Source: an uncultured Candidatus Melainabacteria bacterium (lineage in GTDB: Bacteria > Cyanobacteriota > Vampirovibrionia > Gastranaerophilales > Gastranaerophilaceae). From it: a stretch of 64,000 nucleotides of DNA. The stretch lies in NCBI GenBank assembly GCA_934718275.1, contig CAKUZD010000008.1, positions 3,180-67,179 on the forward strand, read 5' to 3'. The translations under genes and the position numbers were made by a program. The notes beneath the pieces were generated by a model. That model was not told the DNA's origin. It was given only the letters and a program-made list of their open reading frames with translations, and did not search any database. Below, piece by piece: positions 42,137-49,942 of this stretch. How positions within the stretch are numbered: position 1 is the stretch's first letter; the number at the start of each line of letters is the position of its first letter.

Positions 42137-42526
42137 TTATTGAGAAACTCCACCGTAAGAGAAGTCGTTCTTGATATTTGTTTGTAACAATTTTGTCCAA
42201 CTTGATTCAAATGTACTGATTTCATTTAGTTGAGTTTCCAAATTGTTTTTTTCTATTTCAAGTTCTTGTTCCCAAGAATTTAAGTTTGCTAACTCAAGCT
42301 CGTGTTCGTTTTGGCATTGTTCTGTAAGAAGTTCATAGGTATCAGGATCATCTTCATAATAATTGTAATAAATTTCACTCATTTTATCATTATATTTAGC
42401 TTGGTTTTCAGCAGTTTCTTTTGAAGCACTTAAAGTGTTCATCATATTAGTGGACAACTTATCGTTAATCAATGCTTTTTGTTTTGTGTAAAGTAACAAT
42501 GTTTCATGAATATTTGATATTGCCAT
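42137..42526 (-). CDS. Coiled-coil hypothetical protein, 129 aa
   Basis: I place the start at ATG 42526 (MAISNIHETLLLYTKQKALI) because AAAGAGGACTAGAGAG precedes it; the upstream part of the frame is not protein-like. The product is helical and acidic (DDPDTYELLTEQCQNEHELE, then LNSWEQELEIEKNNLETQLN) and ends in FSYGGVSQ. The LETQL helix recalls the protein at 16830. It lacks a signal peptide and is monocistronic with its own terminator. Confidence 0.65.
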   Translation of the reverse strand: MAISNIHETLLLYTKQKALINDKLSTNMMNTLSASKETAENQAKYNDKMSEIYYNYYEDDPDTYELLTEQCQNEHELELANLNSWEQELEIEKNNLETQLNEISTFESSWTKLLQTNIKNDFSYGGVSQ

Positions 42527-42594
42527 CTCTCTAGTCCTCTTTTTGCTCTCTGTATTTATATAAACAATTTTGAAAATGATGGATTTCAATAAGT

Positions 42595-42924
42595 GTTTGT
42601 TTCGTTACAAAAGTTAATAATCATAAGATGGTAATAATATTTTAGGATAATAAACAAATTAAACAACGAAAATTTATAAGTCTGTATGAATTGACCTAAT
42701 TTTGTTTGTTATAGATAATTTTGCAAAAAAAATGACGAGGTTGCGATTCAAACTCGTCATGCTTATGAATTATATATGTATTGTCGTTTTTCTTTCTTCA
42801 GAGCTCTCTCTTATATTATTTATATTCCACAAAACTAATTCTTTTTAACTATATGTAACGAAATATTACTAATTCTAAAGAATTAGTTTTTATATAATTT
42901 TGTCTTATAGAATTAATTCTATAA
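42595..42924. other. AT-rich intergenic stretch with hairpins, no gene seen
   Basis: Three hairpins stand out. ATGACGAG/CTCGTCAT at 42732-42760 has a T-run on the minus strand and can end the zinc-ribbon gene at 42925. The palindrome ACTAATTCTAAAGAATTAGT lies at about 42868-42887, and ATAGAATTAATTCTAT near 42908-42923 shares its AATTCT arms. No coding frame is convincing. Confidence 0.55.
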
Positions 42925-43248
42925 TTAATTGTTAGAGCGTTTTTCTTCTTCTTTTATAAAATTGGCGAGGGCCTCTAAGTGTTTATCTTCAATTGTGTCA
43001 ATTAACTCTTTTACAGATTTGATTTTTTCTAATGCAAATCCTGTTTCTGCAAGTAAAACGCAATCATTACAAAGTCTATATCCCTCGTATTCAATTGAGC
43101 CTGCAAGGCATTTGTTTTCTCCGCAGCAATCACAATCAAAAAATTCATTTGCAATATCCGGATTATCTTCCAGGTCATCAAGTCTCATTTGTTCAACAAC
43201 TTGTGACATTTCCTCAACGATTTCGTGTTCAGATTTTTTTTGTGTCAT
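42925..43248 (-). CDS. Zinc-ribbon hypothetical protein, 107 aa
   Basis: The product has an acidic helical N-terminus (SEHEIVEEMSQVVEQMRLDD), a four-cysteine zinc ribbon (CDCCGENKC and, 17 residues later, LCNDCVLL) and a Glu/Lys-rich C-terminal helix. The second CxxC pair and spacing fit a LIM/rubredoxin-like knuckle, as found in small transcription-associated proteins. No DNA-binding helix is obvious. It lies 64 bases after pdxJ on the same strand. Confidence 0.7.
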   Translation of the reverse strand: MTQKKSEHEIVEEMSQVVEQMRLDDLEDNPDIANEFFDCDCCGENKCLAGSIEYEGYRLCNDCVLLAETGFALEKIKSVKELIDTIEDKHLEALANFIKEEEKRSNN

Positions 43249-43312
43249 ATCTTTTTGGGGCGTAGTGAGCGTAGAAATACTTTGTTTTATCGCTCAATCG
43301 CTTTATTCCTTT

Positions 43313-44023
43313 CTATTTTATCATTTCCTTCATTTTACTCACTGCTTCAGGCAAACCTGTAAAAATAGCACGAGAAATTATGCTGTGTCCGATATTTAAT
43401 TCGTGTAAGCCTTCTATTTCGTGCATTCTATGAACATTTTCATAATTTAAACCGTGGCCGGCATTAACTTTTAAGCCAAGATTTTGAGCAAGTTTTGCGG
43501 CTTGTTTTAACTTTTGAAATTCTTCTTCTTCCTCTTTATAACCAAAGTTTTCCGCATAAGCTCCTGTATGCATTTCTATAAATTGAGCTCCTGTTTTAGC
43601 AGATGCTTTTACTTGTTCTTCATCAGGATCAATAAATAAACTTACAATTATACCTGCATCAAGTAGTGGTTTAATAAATTCAGTTACTTTTTCAAGTTGA
43701 CCTGCAACGTCTAATCCGCCTTCTGTTGTAATTTCTTGTCTTTTTTCAGGTACAAGACAGATTGAATAAGGTTTTACATCTAATGCAATTGCTTGAATAT
43801 CTTCTGCCATAGCCATTTCGAGGTTCAAACGAGTTTTTAAATTTTCCGTTAAAGCATAAACATCTTCATCTTTAATATGACGTCTATCTTCGCGTAAATG
43901 TGTTGTAATTGATGTTGCTCCATTTTGCTCTGCGATTTCGGCAGCTTTTTCTACACTCGGTTCAACTCCTCCTCTAGCGTTTCTTAGAGTCGCAACGTGG
44001 TCTATATTTACTCCTAGTAACAT
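43313..44023 (-). CDS. pdxJ: Pyridoxine 5'-phosphate synthase
   Basis: PdxJ condenses 1-deoxyxylulose 5-phosphate with 3-amino-2-oxopropyl phosphate to pyridoxine 5'-phosphate. The 236-residue TIM barrel has the N-terminal LGVNIDHVATLRNARGG, the THLREDRRHI segment, NLEMA, the phosphate-binding VSLFIDPDEEQ and the catalytic-loop AGHGLNYENV. Its presence indicates the DXP-dependent vitamin B6 route; no pdxA lies in the window. It starts two bases after the stop of the MurT-like gene, so both are in one transcript. Confidence 0.97.
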   Translation of the reverse strand: MLLGVNIDHVATLRNARGGVEPSVEKAAEIAEQNGATSITTHLREDRRHIKDEDVYALTENLKTRLNLEMAMAEDIQAIALDVKPYSICLVPEKRQEITTEGGLDVAGQLEKVTEFIKPLLDAGIIVSLFIDPDEEQVKASAKTGAQFIEMHTGAYAENFGYKEEEEEFQKLKQAAKLAQNLGLKVNAGHGLNYENVHRMHEIEGLHELNIGHSIISRAIFTGLPEAVSKMKEMIK

Positions 44024-44025
44024 TT

Positions 44026-45360
44026 TTACCTGCTTTCTTTTATTTCATTATAAATTTTTAAAAGAGCTGTATATGATGGTAGAATCGTAGTTTTTCCATT
44101 TTTTGTTGCCATATCTATTGCTCTTTTAATGTTTGGTTCAATTGTAATTTTTTCTTGAGGAATTCCTGCGTATTTTAGGCGGGTAGCCATGTCATTTGCT
44201 CGAATTCCTGATGTTATAACTTGTTTTTGCGCATTTTTTAACTGTTCAAAATCGCTATCCCAAAGCCAAGAAATATCTCTGCCATCAGCGTAATTGTCAT
44301 TTATTGCTATCACTATATTTGAATTTAAATCTACAGTTTTAAGAACTTCGCTTGCTCCTGTAGGATTTTTAATTAGTTGAATTACCGTTTGGTTTCCATT
44401 AATACATCTTTTTTCAGTTCTTCCAAAAATTGCATGATATGTATCAAGTGCTTTTTGGATTTCAACTTGATTTAGTCCTTTTTCAAAAGCAAAAGCAATT
44501 GCAGCAAGTGCATTATAAGCATTATAAAGTCCAGCCAAATTGATTGTAAAATTATATTCAATTCCCTTGTTGTTAACGGTTAAGATGGTGTATTCGTTAA
44601 AAACTTTAGCTTTTGCGGGATAATTACATTTATGGCGTTTGTAACCACATTTGGGACAATAATAATGTCCTTCTTGAGCAAAAAATCGTTTAGAATATTC
44701 TAAAGGTTCTCCACATGGGCAATTAAAGGCTTCTGCCGGAGCATTTGATTGGTGTTCATAATTACAATCATATTCAACGTTTTCAAATCCGTAATATACG
44801 GCATATTTAGTTCTGTCAAATGTTGCAACTAGCGGGTCATCTGCATTTAGGATAAGTTTTAAATCCGGATTTTTGTCAATTGCGTTTTTGATAAATTTGG
44901 CGGTAGTATCAAGTTCGCCGTATCTGTCTAATTGGTCTCGAAATAAATTCGTTACAACAAGATAGTCAGATGGCATATAGTCATAAAGTTTTGTTAAATA
45001 AGCTTCATCAGATTCTATTACTGCATAATCAAATTGCTTGAAAGGTTTAATCGAAAGAGCAAAGACGTTTGCAACACCTGTAAGCATATTTGCACCTTTT
45101 AGGTTATGTATAATTTTTTGATTTGCAACTTCTAGTATATGTGCAATAATTCCGGATGTTGTTGATTTGCCATTGGTTCCGGTAATTGTAATTATGTCTT
45201 TTTTTATATACTTTTTACAATGTTTGAGAAAATCCGGGCAAATTTTAAGTGTCATCATACCGACAAAAGATGTGCCGGATGATTTATTCAAAAGTTTAAT
45301 AGCTAAGTATGCAAATCTTGCAATTATTAATGATAAATAAAATTCAAATATCCTAATCAT
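44026..45360 (-). CDS. murT: MurT-like Mur ligase (lipid II isoglutaminyl synthase subunit)
   Basis: The 444-residue product is a Mur ligase with the ATP loop TITGTNGKSTTSG, the Mur central residues VIESDEA, a four-cysteine zinc ribbon (CPCGEPLEY... and CPKCGYKRHKC) and a C-terminal DUF1727 domain (NPTGASEVLKTVDLNSN, then INDNYADGRDISWLWD). This combination defines MurT, which works with the glutaminase GatD to amidate the D-Glu of lipid II. No gatD is adjacent, which is unusual; it may be elsewhere or absent. pdxJ follows. Confidence 0.9.
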   Translation of the reverse strand: MIRIFEFYLSLIIARFAYLAIKLLNKSSGTSFVGMMTLKICPDFLKHCKKYIKKDIITITGTNGKSTTSGIIAHILEVANQKIIHNLKGANMLTGVANVFALSIKPFKQFDYAVIESDEAYLTKLYDYMPSDYLVVTNLFRDQLDRYGELDTTAKFIKNAIDKNPDLKLILNADDPLVATFDRTKYAVYYGFENVEYDCNYEHQSNAPAEAFNCPCGEPLEYSKRFFAQEGHYYCPKCGYKRHKCNYPAKAKVFNEYTILTVNNKGIEYNFTINLAGLYNAYNALAAIAFAFEKGLNQVEIQKALDTYHAIFGRTEKRCINGNQTVIQLIKNPTGASEVLKTVDLNSNIVIAINDNYADGRDISWLWDSDFEQLKNAQKQVITSGIRANDMATRLKYAGIPQEKITIEPNIKRAIDMATKNGKTTILPSYTALLKIYNEIKESR

Positions 45361-45427
45361 AAATAGTCCTTTAGACGTATTCTAAATTCTCCTCTCATAT
45401 TATAATATAATACAAAAGATAGGAAAA

Positions 45428-45787
45428 ATGTATATATTTATTGCAATAATTTTTATAGCAGAATTGATTATTGCACACTATATAATCAGTTATTTGGTAA
45501 AATTAGATAGGTGTGTAAAATATTATAATGCTTGTATAGAGTCGTTTAATCCTTTATTACAGACGTGTTTGGAATATGGAAGATGCGTTGTTGCAACATT
45601 TAAAAACTCGTTTGAAAATTTTATTGCGTTTGTAAAGAAAAAACAAGAACAAATTATTATAAAAATAATTTTAGCTATAGCAATTTATTCGATTTTACTT
45701 GTTTTCAAAATAAGAAAAGAAAAAGCTAAAAAAGTTTTTAAACTCGCTTCTGCAATTAAAGACATATTGCTAGAATTTGCAATTTGA
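45428..45787 (+). CDS. Small membrane protein, 119 aa
   Basis: The product has an N-terminal membrane helix (MYIFIAIIFIAELIIAHYII), a middle part with cysteines (KYYNACIESFNPLLQTCLEY), a second hydrophobic helix (IIIKIILAIAIYSILLVF) and a basic end. The start follows AGATAGGAAAA. It precedes the YtxH/DUF948 cluster in the same direction and may be functionally linked to it. No family was recognised. Confidence 0.65.
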   Translation: MYIFIAIIFIAELIIAHYIISYLVKLDRCVKYYNACIESFNPLLQTCLEYGRCVVATFKNSFENFIAFVKKKQEQIIIKIILAIAIYSILLVFKIRKEKAKKVFKLASAIKDILLEFAI

Positions 45788-45892
45788 GATTTCGTGTTTC
45801 TGAAAAAGGTGACTATGCGTGCATTTGAGAGGTTTTGCTTGTAATTCTTAAAAAAATATGTTAGAATTATAAACGAAAGATGAGGTTATGTT

Positions 45893-46210
45893 ATGAGTAA
45901 AAACAAATCATTTATGTTCGCAATGGGATTGCTTGCCGGAGTTGTTGGCGGTCTTGTTGCAGGTGTGCTTTATGCTCCAAAATCAGGCGAAGAATCCAGA
46001 CGAGAATTAAAAGACGCAGCTTGTGAGTTTTATGAAAAAAATTCTCCGGCTATCAAGGATGCAAAAAAACAAGCTCTTGAGAATATAGATTTGATGAAAT
46101 ATAAGCTAGAAAGACAATTTAGAAAATTTAATAATATGGTAAAATCAAAGAAACTTCTTAAAGCAAAAGAGCTTGAAGAAATGGACGATGAATATAATTG
46201 CGAAAATTAA
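45893..46210 (+). CDS. YtxH domain protein 1
   Basis: This 105-residue protein has a single N-terminal Gly-rich membrane helix (FAMGLLAGVVGGLVAGVLYA) followed by the diagnostic PKSGEESRRELKDAA, then a charged amphipathic tail. YtxH proteins are often stress-induced, with unclear role. The next gene (DUF948-like) begins 15 bases after its stop, and a second YtxH follows, so the three form a small unit. The start follows GATGAGGTTATGTT. Confidence 0.85.
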   Translation: MSKNKSFMFAMGLLAGVVGGLVAGVLYAPKSGEESRRELKDAACEFYEKNSPAIKDAKKQALENIDLMKYKLERQFRKFNNMVKSKKLLKAKELEEMDDEYNCEN

Positions 46211-46225
46211 AAAGGAAATAAATAA

Positions 46226-46582
46226 ATGGAAATGTCACAAATAGCGTTAAATCAAGGCTTAACTTTTTTAGCTTGGGCAACAGGTGTTATATTGATTGTT
46301 GTTGCAGGTTTTCTTGTTAAGTTGTTGATTGACCTTTCGGCACTGGCTAAAAATTTGCAAGAAACATCAAATATTGTAAATACTGAATTAAAACCAACAT
46401 TAAAGGAATTAAATCAAACATTAAACTCAATAAATGAGATAGTAAAAAGTACCGATAAAAATGTTGGTGATTTTAAAAGTGCGGTAGGAAACCTTTTGGA
46501 TAAAACAAAACTTGTTTCAGGTACTTTACTTGGCGGTTTATTTAAAGGATTTACAACTGCATATAAAATGTTTAGAAAATAG
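46226..46582 (+). CDS. DUF948-like membrane protein
   Basis: This 118-residue product has a membrane helix (FLAWATGVILIVVAGFLVKL) and a long amphipathic region with TELKPTLKELNQTLNSINEI and VGNLLDKTKLV, the pattern of DUF948 proteins. These are usually encoded with YtxH proteins in Gram-positive general-stress clusters and in Cyanobacteria, and here the gene lies between two YtxH genes. The start follows AAAAAGGAAATAAATA. Confidence 0.8.
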   Translation: MEMSQIALNQGLTFLAWATGVILIVVAGFLVKLLIDLSALAKNLQETSNIVNTELKPTLKELNQTLNSINEIVKSTDKNVGDFKSAVGNLLDKTKLVSGTLLGGLFKGFTTAYKMFRK

Positions 46583-46648
46583 CCGTTTCCGGTAATTTTA
46601 AATCACATAAATATTGTTACAATTAAAACGAAAAAGGAGTAAATAATT

Positions 46649-46921
46649 ATGTCAGCAACTAAATTTTTAGCAGGTTTTATAGTAGGCGGAGCAATTGGTG
46701 CTATTGCAGGAGTTTTACTTGCTCCAAAATCAGGAGAAGAAACTCGCGCATTAATTGCAGATGGTGCAAAAGATGCTGTAAGACGTGCAGATGAAACAGT
46801 AAAAGAAATTCAATCTAAAGCAGATGACGTTGTTTCTGATATGCAGAAAAAAGGTGATGAAATCAAAGAAAAAATCCAAAATCTTATTAATCAGCAAAAA
46901 GAAGCTAAGGCAGAGGCATAG
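46649..46921 (+). CDS. YtxH domain protein 2
   Basis: The 90-residue product is a paralogue of the protein at 45893: a Gly-rich helix (FIVGGAIGAIAGVLLA), then PKSGEETRALIADGAKDAVR and a helical, charged C-terminus. The start follows AAAAAGGAGTAAATAATT. A terminator follows the stop. Confidence 0.88.
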   Translation: MSATKFLAGFIVGGAIGAIAGVLLAPKSGEETRALIADGAKDAVRRADETVKEIQSKADDVVSDMQKKGDEIKEKIQNLINQQKEAKAEA

Positions 46922-46938
46922 AGCTGTTTTAAATTTTG

Positions 46939-46972
46939 AAAAAATTCCTTCCAAGTATGGAGGGAATTTTTT
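46939..46972 (+). terminator. Rho-independent terminator of the YtxH cluster
   Basis: AAAATTCCTTCC and GGAGGGAATTTT pair with one imperfection around AAGTAT, followed by a T-run. Confidence 0.85.
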
Positions 46973-47064
46973 TAGTATAAAGATTTGTAAATTTTATTTA
47001 AAATATGGGAAATTTTAATTTTTATTTTTTTTCTTTAATAAAGAAGAAGTAAAAAGGGAAAAAT

Positions 47065-47481
47065 ATGTTAAGTAATTTGTTGAAAAGGCAAAAGCTTAGT
47101 AACTTGACTTATATTGGAAACAAGTTAGGCGATGTAAGGCGAGTTTATGATGAAAATGATTTAAAAATTGTTCAAGTTTTGGACTTTCAAGGAAAAATTA
47201 AAAAATGTTTTTTCTATGAAAATAATGGTCGGCTTTCAAATATGAGTGAATATGATTCCAATACCGGTAAAGAGATTAAAAATGTTACATACAGACAAGA
47301 CGGAAAGACCATTTCTTCTGTTCGAGAATATGATGTTAATGCCGGTTATTTAAGGTTTGTTGCTTTCTATAAAGAAGATGGGCATAGTATTTCATCAATT
47401 ATAGAATATAACGAACTTGGCACAGAAATAGAGTTTTCTCTGTTCTGTGACGATGGCGAAATTATAAATGCAAGTATTTAG
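47065..47481 (+). CDS. Repeat protein resembling DUF2963
   Basis: The 138-residue product consists of short beta-type repeats with the pattern Y-D-x-x-T-G-K-x-I-K-x-x-x-Y-x-x-D-G-K-x-I, seen at EYDSNTGKEIKNVTYRQDGK and, more weakly, EYDVNAGYLRFVAFYKEDGH. The first copy recalls the DUF2963 repeats known from phytoplasmas. There is no signal peptide. The start follows AAAAAGGGAAAAAT. Function unknown; the repeat makes a protein-binding role plausible. Confidence 0.65.
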   Translation: MLSNLLKRQKLSNLTYIGNKLGDVRRVYDENDLKIVQVLDFQGKIKKCFFYENNGRLSNMSEYDSNTGKEIKNVTYRQDGKTISSVREYDVNAGYLRFVAFYKEDGHSISSIIEYNELGTEIEFSLFCDDGEIINASI

Positions 47482-47485
47482 AAAC

Positions 47486-47848
47486 TTATTTGTTTTTTAA
47501 TGCATCATCTAAAGCTTTTTCTAATACTGTAATTTTATTCTCAAGTACTTGGATTTTCGCTTCGGCAGAAGTGTTTGAAATAGAACCTTTTTCAAGTTCT
47601 CTTTTGTATGCATTAAATTTTTCTTTTAATGATTTATAAAGAGGTGCAAAGAAGAATATTGCGGAAATTTCTCCAAGAATAAATATTGACAATGTATATA
47701 ACGACATATTCATTGTTAAAGTTTTTGGGGTTAAGTTTAAAACAGCTCCAATTTTACTGCTCAAAATAGTTATTCCTGCTGTGTCTTGAAAGTTCATCAG
47801 GATTAAAAAACATAAAATTAACGTTGATAATATTGAAATAATTTGCAT
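47486..47848 (-). CDS. LapA-like small membrane protein
   Basis: This 120-residue product has two membrane helices (IISILSTLILCFLILMNFQD, and YTLSIFILGEISAIFFFAPL) and a C-terminal coiled coil (AKIQVLENKITVLEKALDDA). Size and layout match LapA/DUF1049 proteins, which in enterobacteria support lipopolysaccharide assembly factors. Homology is weak, so the assignment is tentative. It lies four bases after the pseudouridine synthase gene on the same strand. Confidence 0.5.
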   Translation of the reverse strand: MQIISILSTLILCFLILMNFQDTAGITILSSKIGAVLNLTPKTLTMNMSLYTLSIFILGEISAIFFFAPLYKSLKEKFNAYKRELEKGSISNTSAEAKIQVLENKITVLEKALDDALKNK

Positions 47849-47852
47849 AAAA

Positions 47853-48755
47853 TCAGCTCCTTAAATATTTTAGAACCTTTGTAATTTTTTGATCCGGCTC
47901 AATTTGTAATTCTATTATTTCATCCGCAAATGGTTTTGTAAAGCGTAAAAAGTATGATTGAAGAACTTGTTCTTCTGTTTTTACTTTACCAATTCCGGCA
48001 CCATATAATGTGTCGTTGTATATCGGATGGTTTATGCTTTTCATGTGAACTCTAATTTGATGTGTACGTCCTGTGATAAGAGTTAATTCTACGTATGTAG
48101 CATCTTTAAAGCGTTCTATTACCTTTACAATTGTTTTTGAAGGTTTTCCGTCTTTTCTGGTAGTCATTTTATGTGGTTGATTTGGATTTCTTCCGATTGG
48201 AGAATTTATTTCAAATTCGTCTTGTAAAATTACTCCTTTTACTATTGCTCTATATTTTTTCGTTATAGTATGTTCTTTGATTTGTTTTGCTAAAAATTCG
48301 TGTGATTTATTATTTTTAGCAATCATTAAAAGCCCTGATGTATTTCTGTCTAATCTATGTAGAATTCCTCGTCTGAATTCTCCGTTTATATCAGATAAAT
48401 TATCTCCATACTTAAATAAAAGTGCATTAACAAGCGTGTTTTCTCTTTCAATTGTAGTTGGATGAGTAAGCATTCCTGACGGTTTATTTACTACTAACAT
48501 ATTTTCATCTTGATAAATAATATCTAATTGAATATTTTGTGGAAGAATTTTTATTTCTTCGTCTTCAGGAAGTTCAAATTCTATTTTGTCGTTTTCTCTG
48601 AGAGTGTAAGATGGTTTTTTGGTTGAAGAATTAACTAATACATTTCCATTTTTTATAAAGTTCTGAATTTTAGAACGTGATAAATTGGGATTAATTTCTG
48701 ATAAAAAACTATCCAATCTTTTGTTATCATCATTTTCTTCAACAAAAATTATCAT
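47853..48755 (-). CDS. RluA/RluD family 23S rRNA pseudouridine synthase
   Basis: The 300-residue enzyme has an N-terminal S4 RNA-binding domain (RLDSFLSEINPNLSRSKIQN, then GNVLVN) and a catalytic domain with the RluA-family motif GILHRLDRNTSGLLMIAKN, whose Asp is the nucleophile, plus GRTHQIRVHM. It modifies uridines in large-subunit rRNA, most likely the RluD-type positions, but the exact site cannot be told. The start at 48755 is poorly preceded by a Shine-Dalgarno. Confidence 0.93.
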   Translation of the reverse strand: MIIFVEENDDNKRLDSFLSEINPNLSRSKIQNFIKNGNVLVNSSTKKPSYTLRENDKIEFELPEDEEIKILPQNIQLDIIYQDENMLVVNKPSGMLTHPTTIERENTLVNALLFKYGDNLSDINGEFRRGILHRLDRNTSGLLMIAKNNKSHEFLAKQIKEHTITKKYRAIVKGVILQDEFEINSPIGRNPNQPHKMTTRKDGKPSKTIVKVIERFKDATYVELTLITGRTHQIRVHMKSINHPIYNDTLYGAGIGKVKTEEQVLQSYFLRFTKPFADEIIELQIEPDQKITKVLKYLRS

Positions 48756-48790
48756 ATATATTTAATAGCAGATATAAAAAACTTGGTCAA

Positions 48791-49036
48791 CTAAATTTTA
48801 AATTTAAAATCAAAACCTTTAAGCAATTCACTTGGAGTAATATCTAATGCATTGGCAATTTTTACTAAAGTTGAAAATTTTAAATCAACAAGTCCGTTTT
48901 CTATTCTGCTTTGAGTCGCAGATGTGATTAACAGACTTTTATAGGCAAATTCATTTAAAGACTGTTTCTTTTGTAATCTAAGTTTCCTGATGTGTTCACC
49001 AAATAAATGTAACAAATTTTCATTTTGCCGTTGCAT
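48791..49036 (-). CDS. Xre-family helix-turn-helix regulator
   Basis: The 81-residue product is a single HTH_3 domain: FGEHIRKLRLQKKQSLNEFA, the recognition region TSATQSRIENGLVDLKFSTL and VKIANALDITPSELL. It is divergent from prepilin 4, with 69 bases between start codons; a perfect-arm palindrome in that gap is a likely operator. A regulator of the neighbouring prepilin gene, or of itself, is the simplest reading. Confidence 0.92.
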   Translation of the reverse strand: MQRQNENLLHLFGEHIRKLRLQKKQSLNEFAYKSLLITSATQSRIENGLVDLKFSTLVKIANALDITPSELLKGFDFKFKI

Positions 49037-49087
49037 ACATGTAATTATACGGCTATAATGATAGTAAGTATTACACGTATGTAATAC
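49031..49087 (+). promoter_or_regulatory. Prepilin 4 promoter with palindromic operator candidate
   Basis: TTGCAT at 49031-49036, a 17-base spacer and a perfect TATAAT at 49054-49059 form the promoter. GTATTACACGTATGTAATAC at 49068-49087 has two perfect 8-base arms (GTATTACA/TGTAATAC) and covers the expected transcription start. TACATGTAAT near 49036 repeats a similar half-site, within the opposite gene's start region. Confidence 0.65.
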
Positions 49088-49105
49088 AAGAGATTGGAGC
49101 TGAAT

Positions 49106-49852
49106 ATGAATAAAAATTTGTTATGCAAAGTTAAAACTTCTTCTATTTTGGGAGAAAATAAATCCGCATTTACGTTAGCAGAAGTGCTTATAACACTTGG
49201 GGTAATCGGAGTTGTTGCTGCTTTAACAATGCCTGCATTAATTGCAAATTACAAAAATAAAGTCCTAATAAATCAATCAAAAAATTCATATTCTAAACTT
49301 TCGAATGCGTTAATTTTAGTAAAAGAACAGAGTGGTTTTGATTCATTTGGAGATTTATTTGGCCCAAATTATACAAATGACGAAATTATTCAGGAATTAT
49401 CAAAAAGTATTCAAATGACAAAGATTTGCAAAGCCGGAGAAGATGGGTGTTGGAATTGGAAAACAAAAAATTCTCGCAAACTTTATAAAGACGGTAAAAC
49501 AATATACTATAGTTATAATCACACCAGTTCAGCAGTATTAAATGATGGAAGTGTTATAAGCGTGCATAAATTTCCACACAATGGAGACTGTGAATGGACT
49601 AATACAATTAACAAAAGAGACGAAAAAGGAAATGTGGTAAAAGACGATAGCGGAAATCCGATAACAGAAAGCAGCTATCAAGACAGATGTGCTCAAATTA
49701 TTCTTGATGTGAATGGTGCTAAAGGTCCAAACCAAGTAGGAGCGGATACTTGGGATGTTGGTGTATATGCACAAAAATTAAGAATTGTTAGCGCCACTTT
49801 TTTCTATAATGATAAACTTAATTATTCGGATTATAGAGAAGGAGAAGATTAA
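49106..49852 (+). CDS. Type IV prepilin-like protein 4
   Basis: I place the start at ATG 49106 (MNKNLLCKVKTS) after TTGGAGC; 248 residues. The leader ends NKSA, with Ala at -1, then FTLAEVLITLGVIGVVAALT and MPALIANYKNK. The globular part has cysteines in CKAGEDGCW and CEW, and the shared ILDVNGAKGPNQVGADTWDV motif near the end. Unlike the other three genes there is no poly-G leader nearby; control seems to lie with the divergent Xre gene. No pilus assembly gene is adjacent. Confidence 0.85.
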   Translation: MNKNLLCKVKTSSILGENKSAFTLAEVLITLGVIGVVAALTMPALIANYKNKVLINQSKNSYSKLSNALILVKEQSGFDSFGDLFGPNYTNDEIIQELSKSIQMTKICKAGEDGCWNWKTKNSRKLYKDGKTIYYSYNHTSSAVLNDGSVISVHKFPHNGDCEWTNTINKRDEKGNVVKDDSGNPITESSYQDRCAQIILDVNGAKGPNQVGADTWDVGVYAQKLRIVSATFFYNDKLNYSDYREGED

Positions 49853-49942
49853 CATAATTTTTTAATAATCAATTGTTTATATGATTTTCATTATATTAAT
49901 ACTTGTTATCATTAACAGGTTATTATTATATGGAGGATTTAT

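Noticed and set aside
41091..42200. Longer start for the DUF3326 protein at 42200
   Set aside because: The extra N-terminus would run through a clear terminator and overlap the upstream gene's end; family similarity begins only after ATG 42068.
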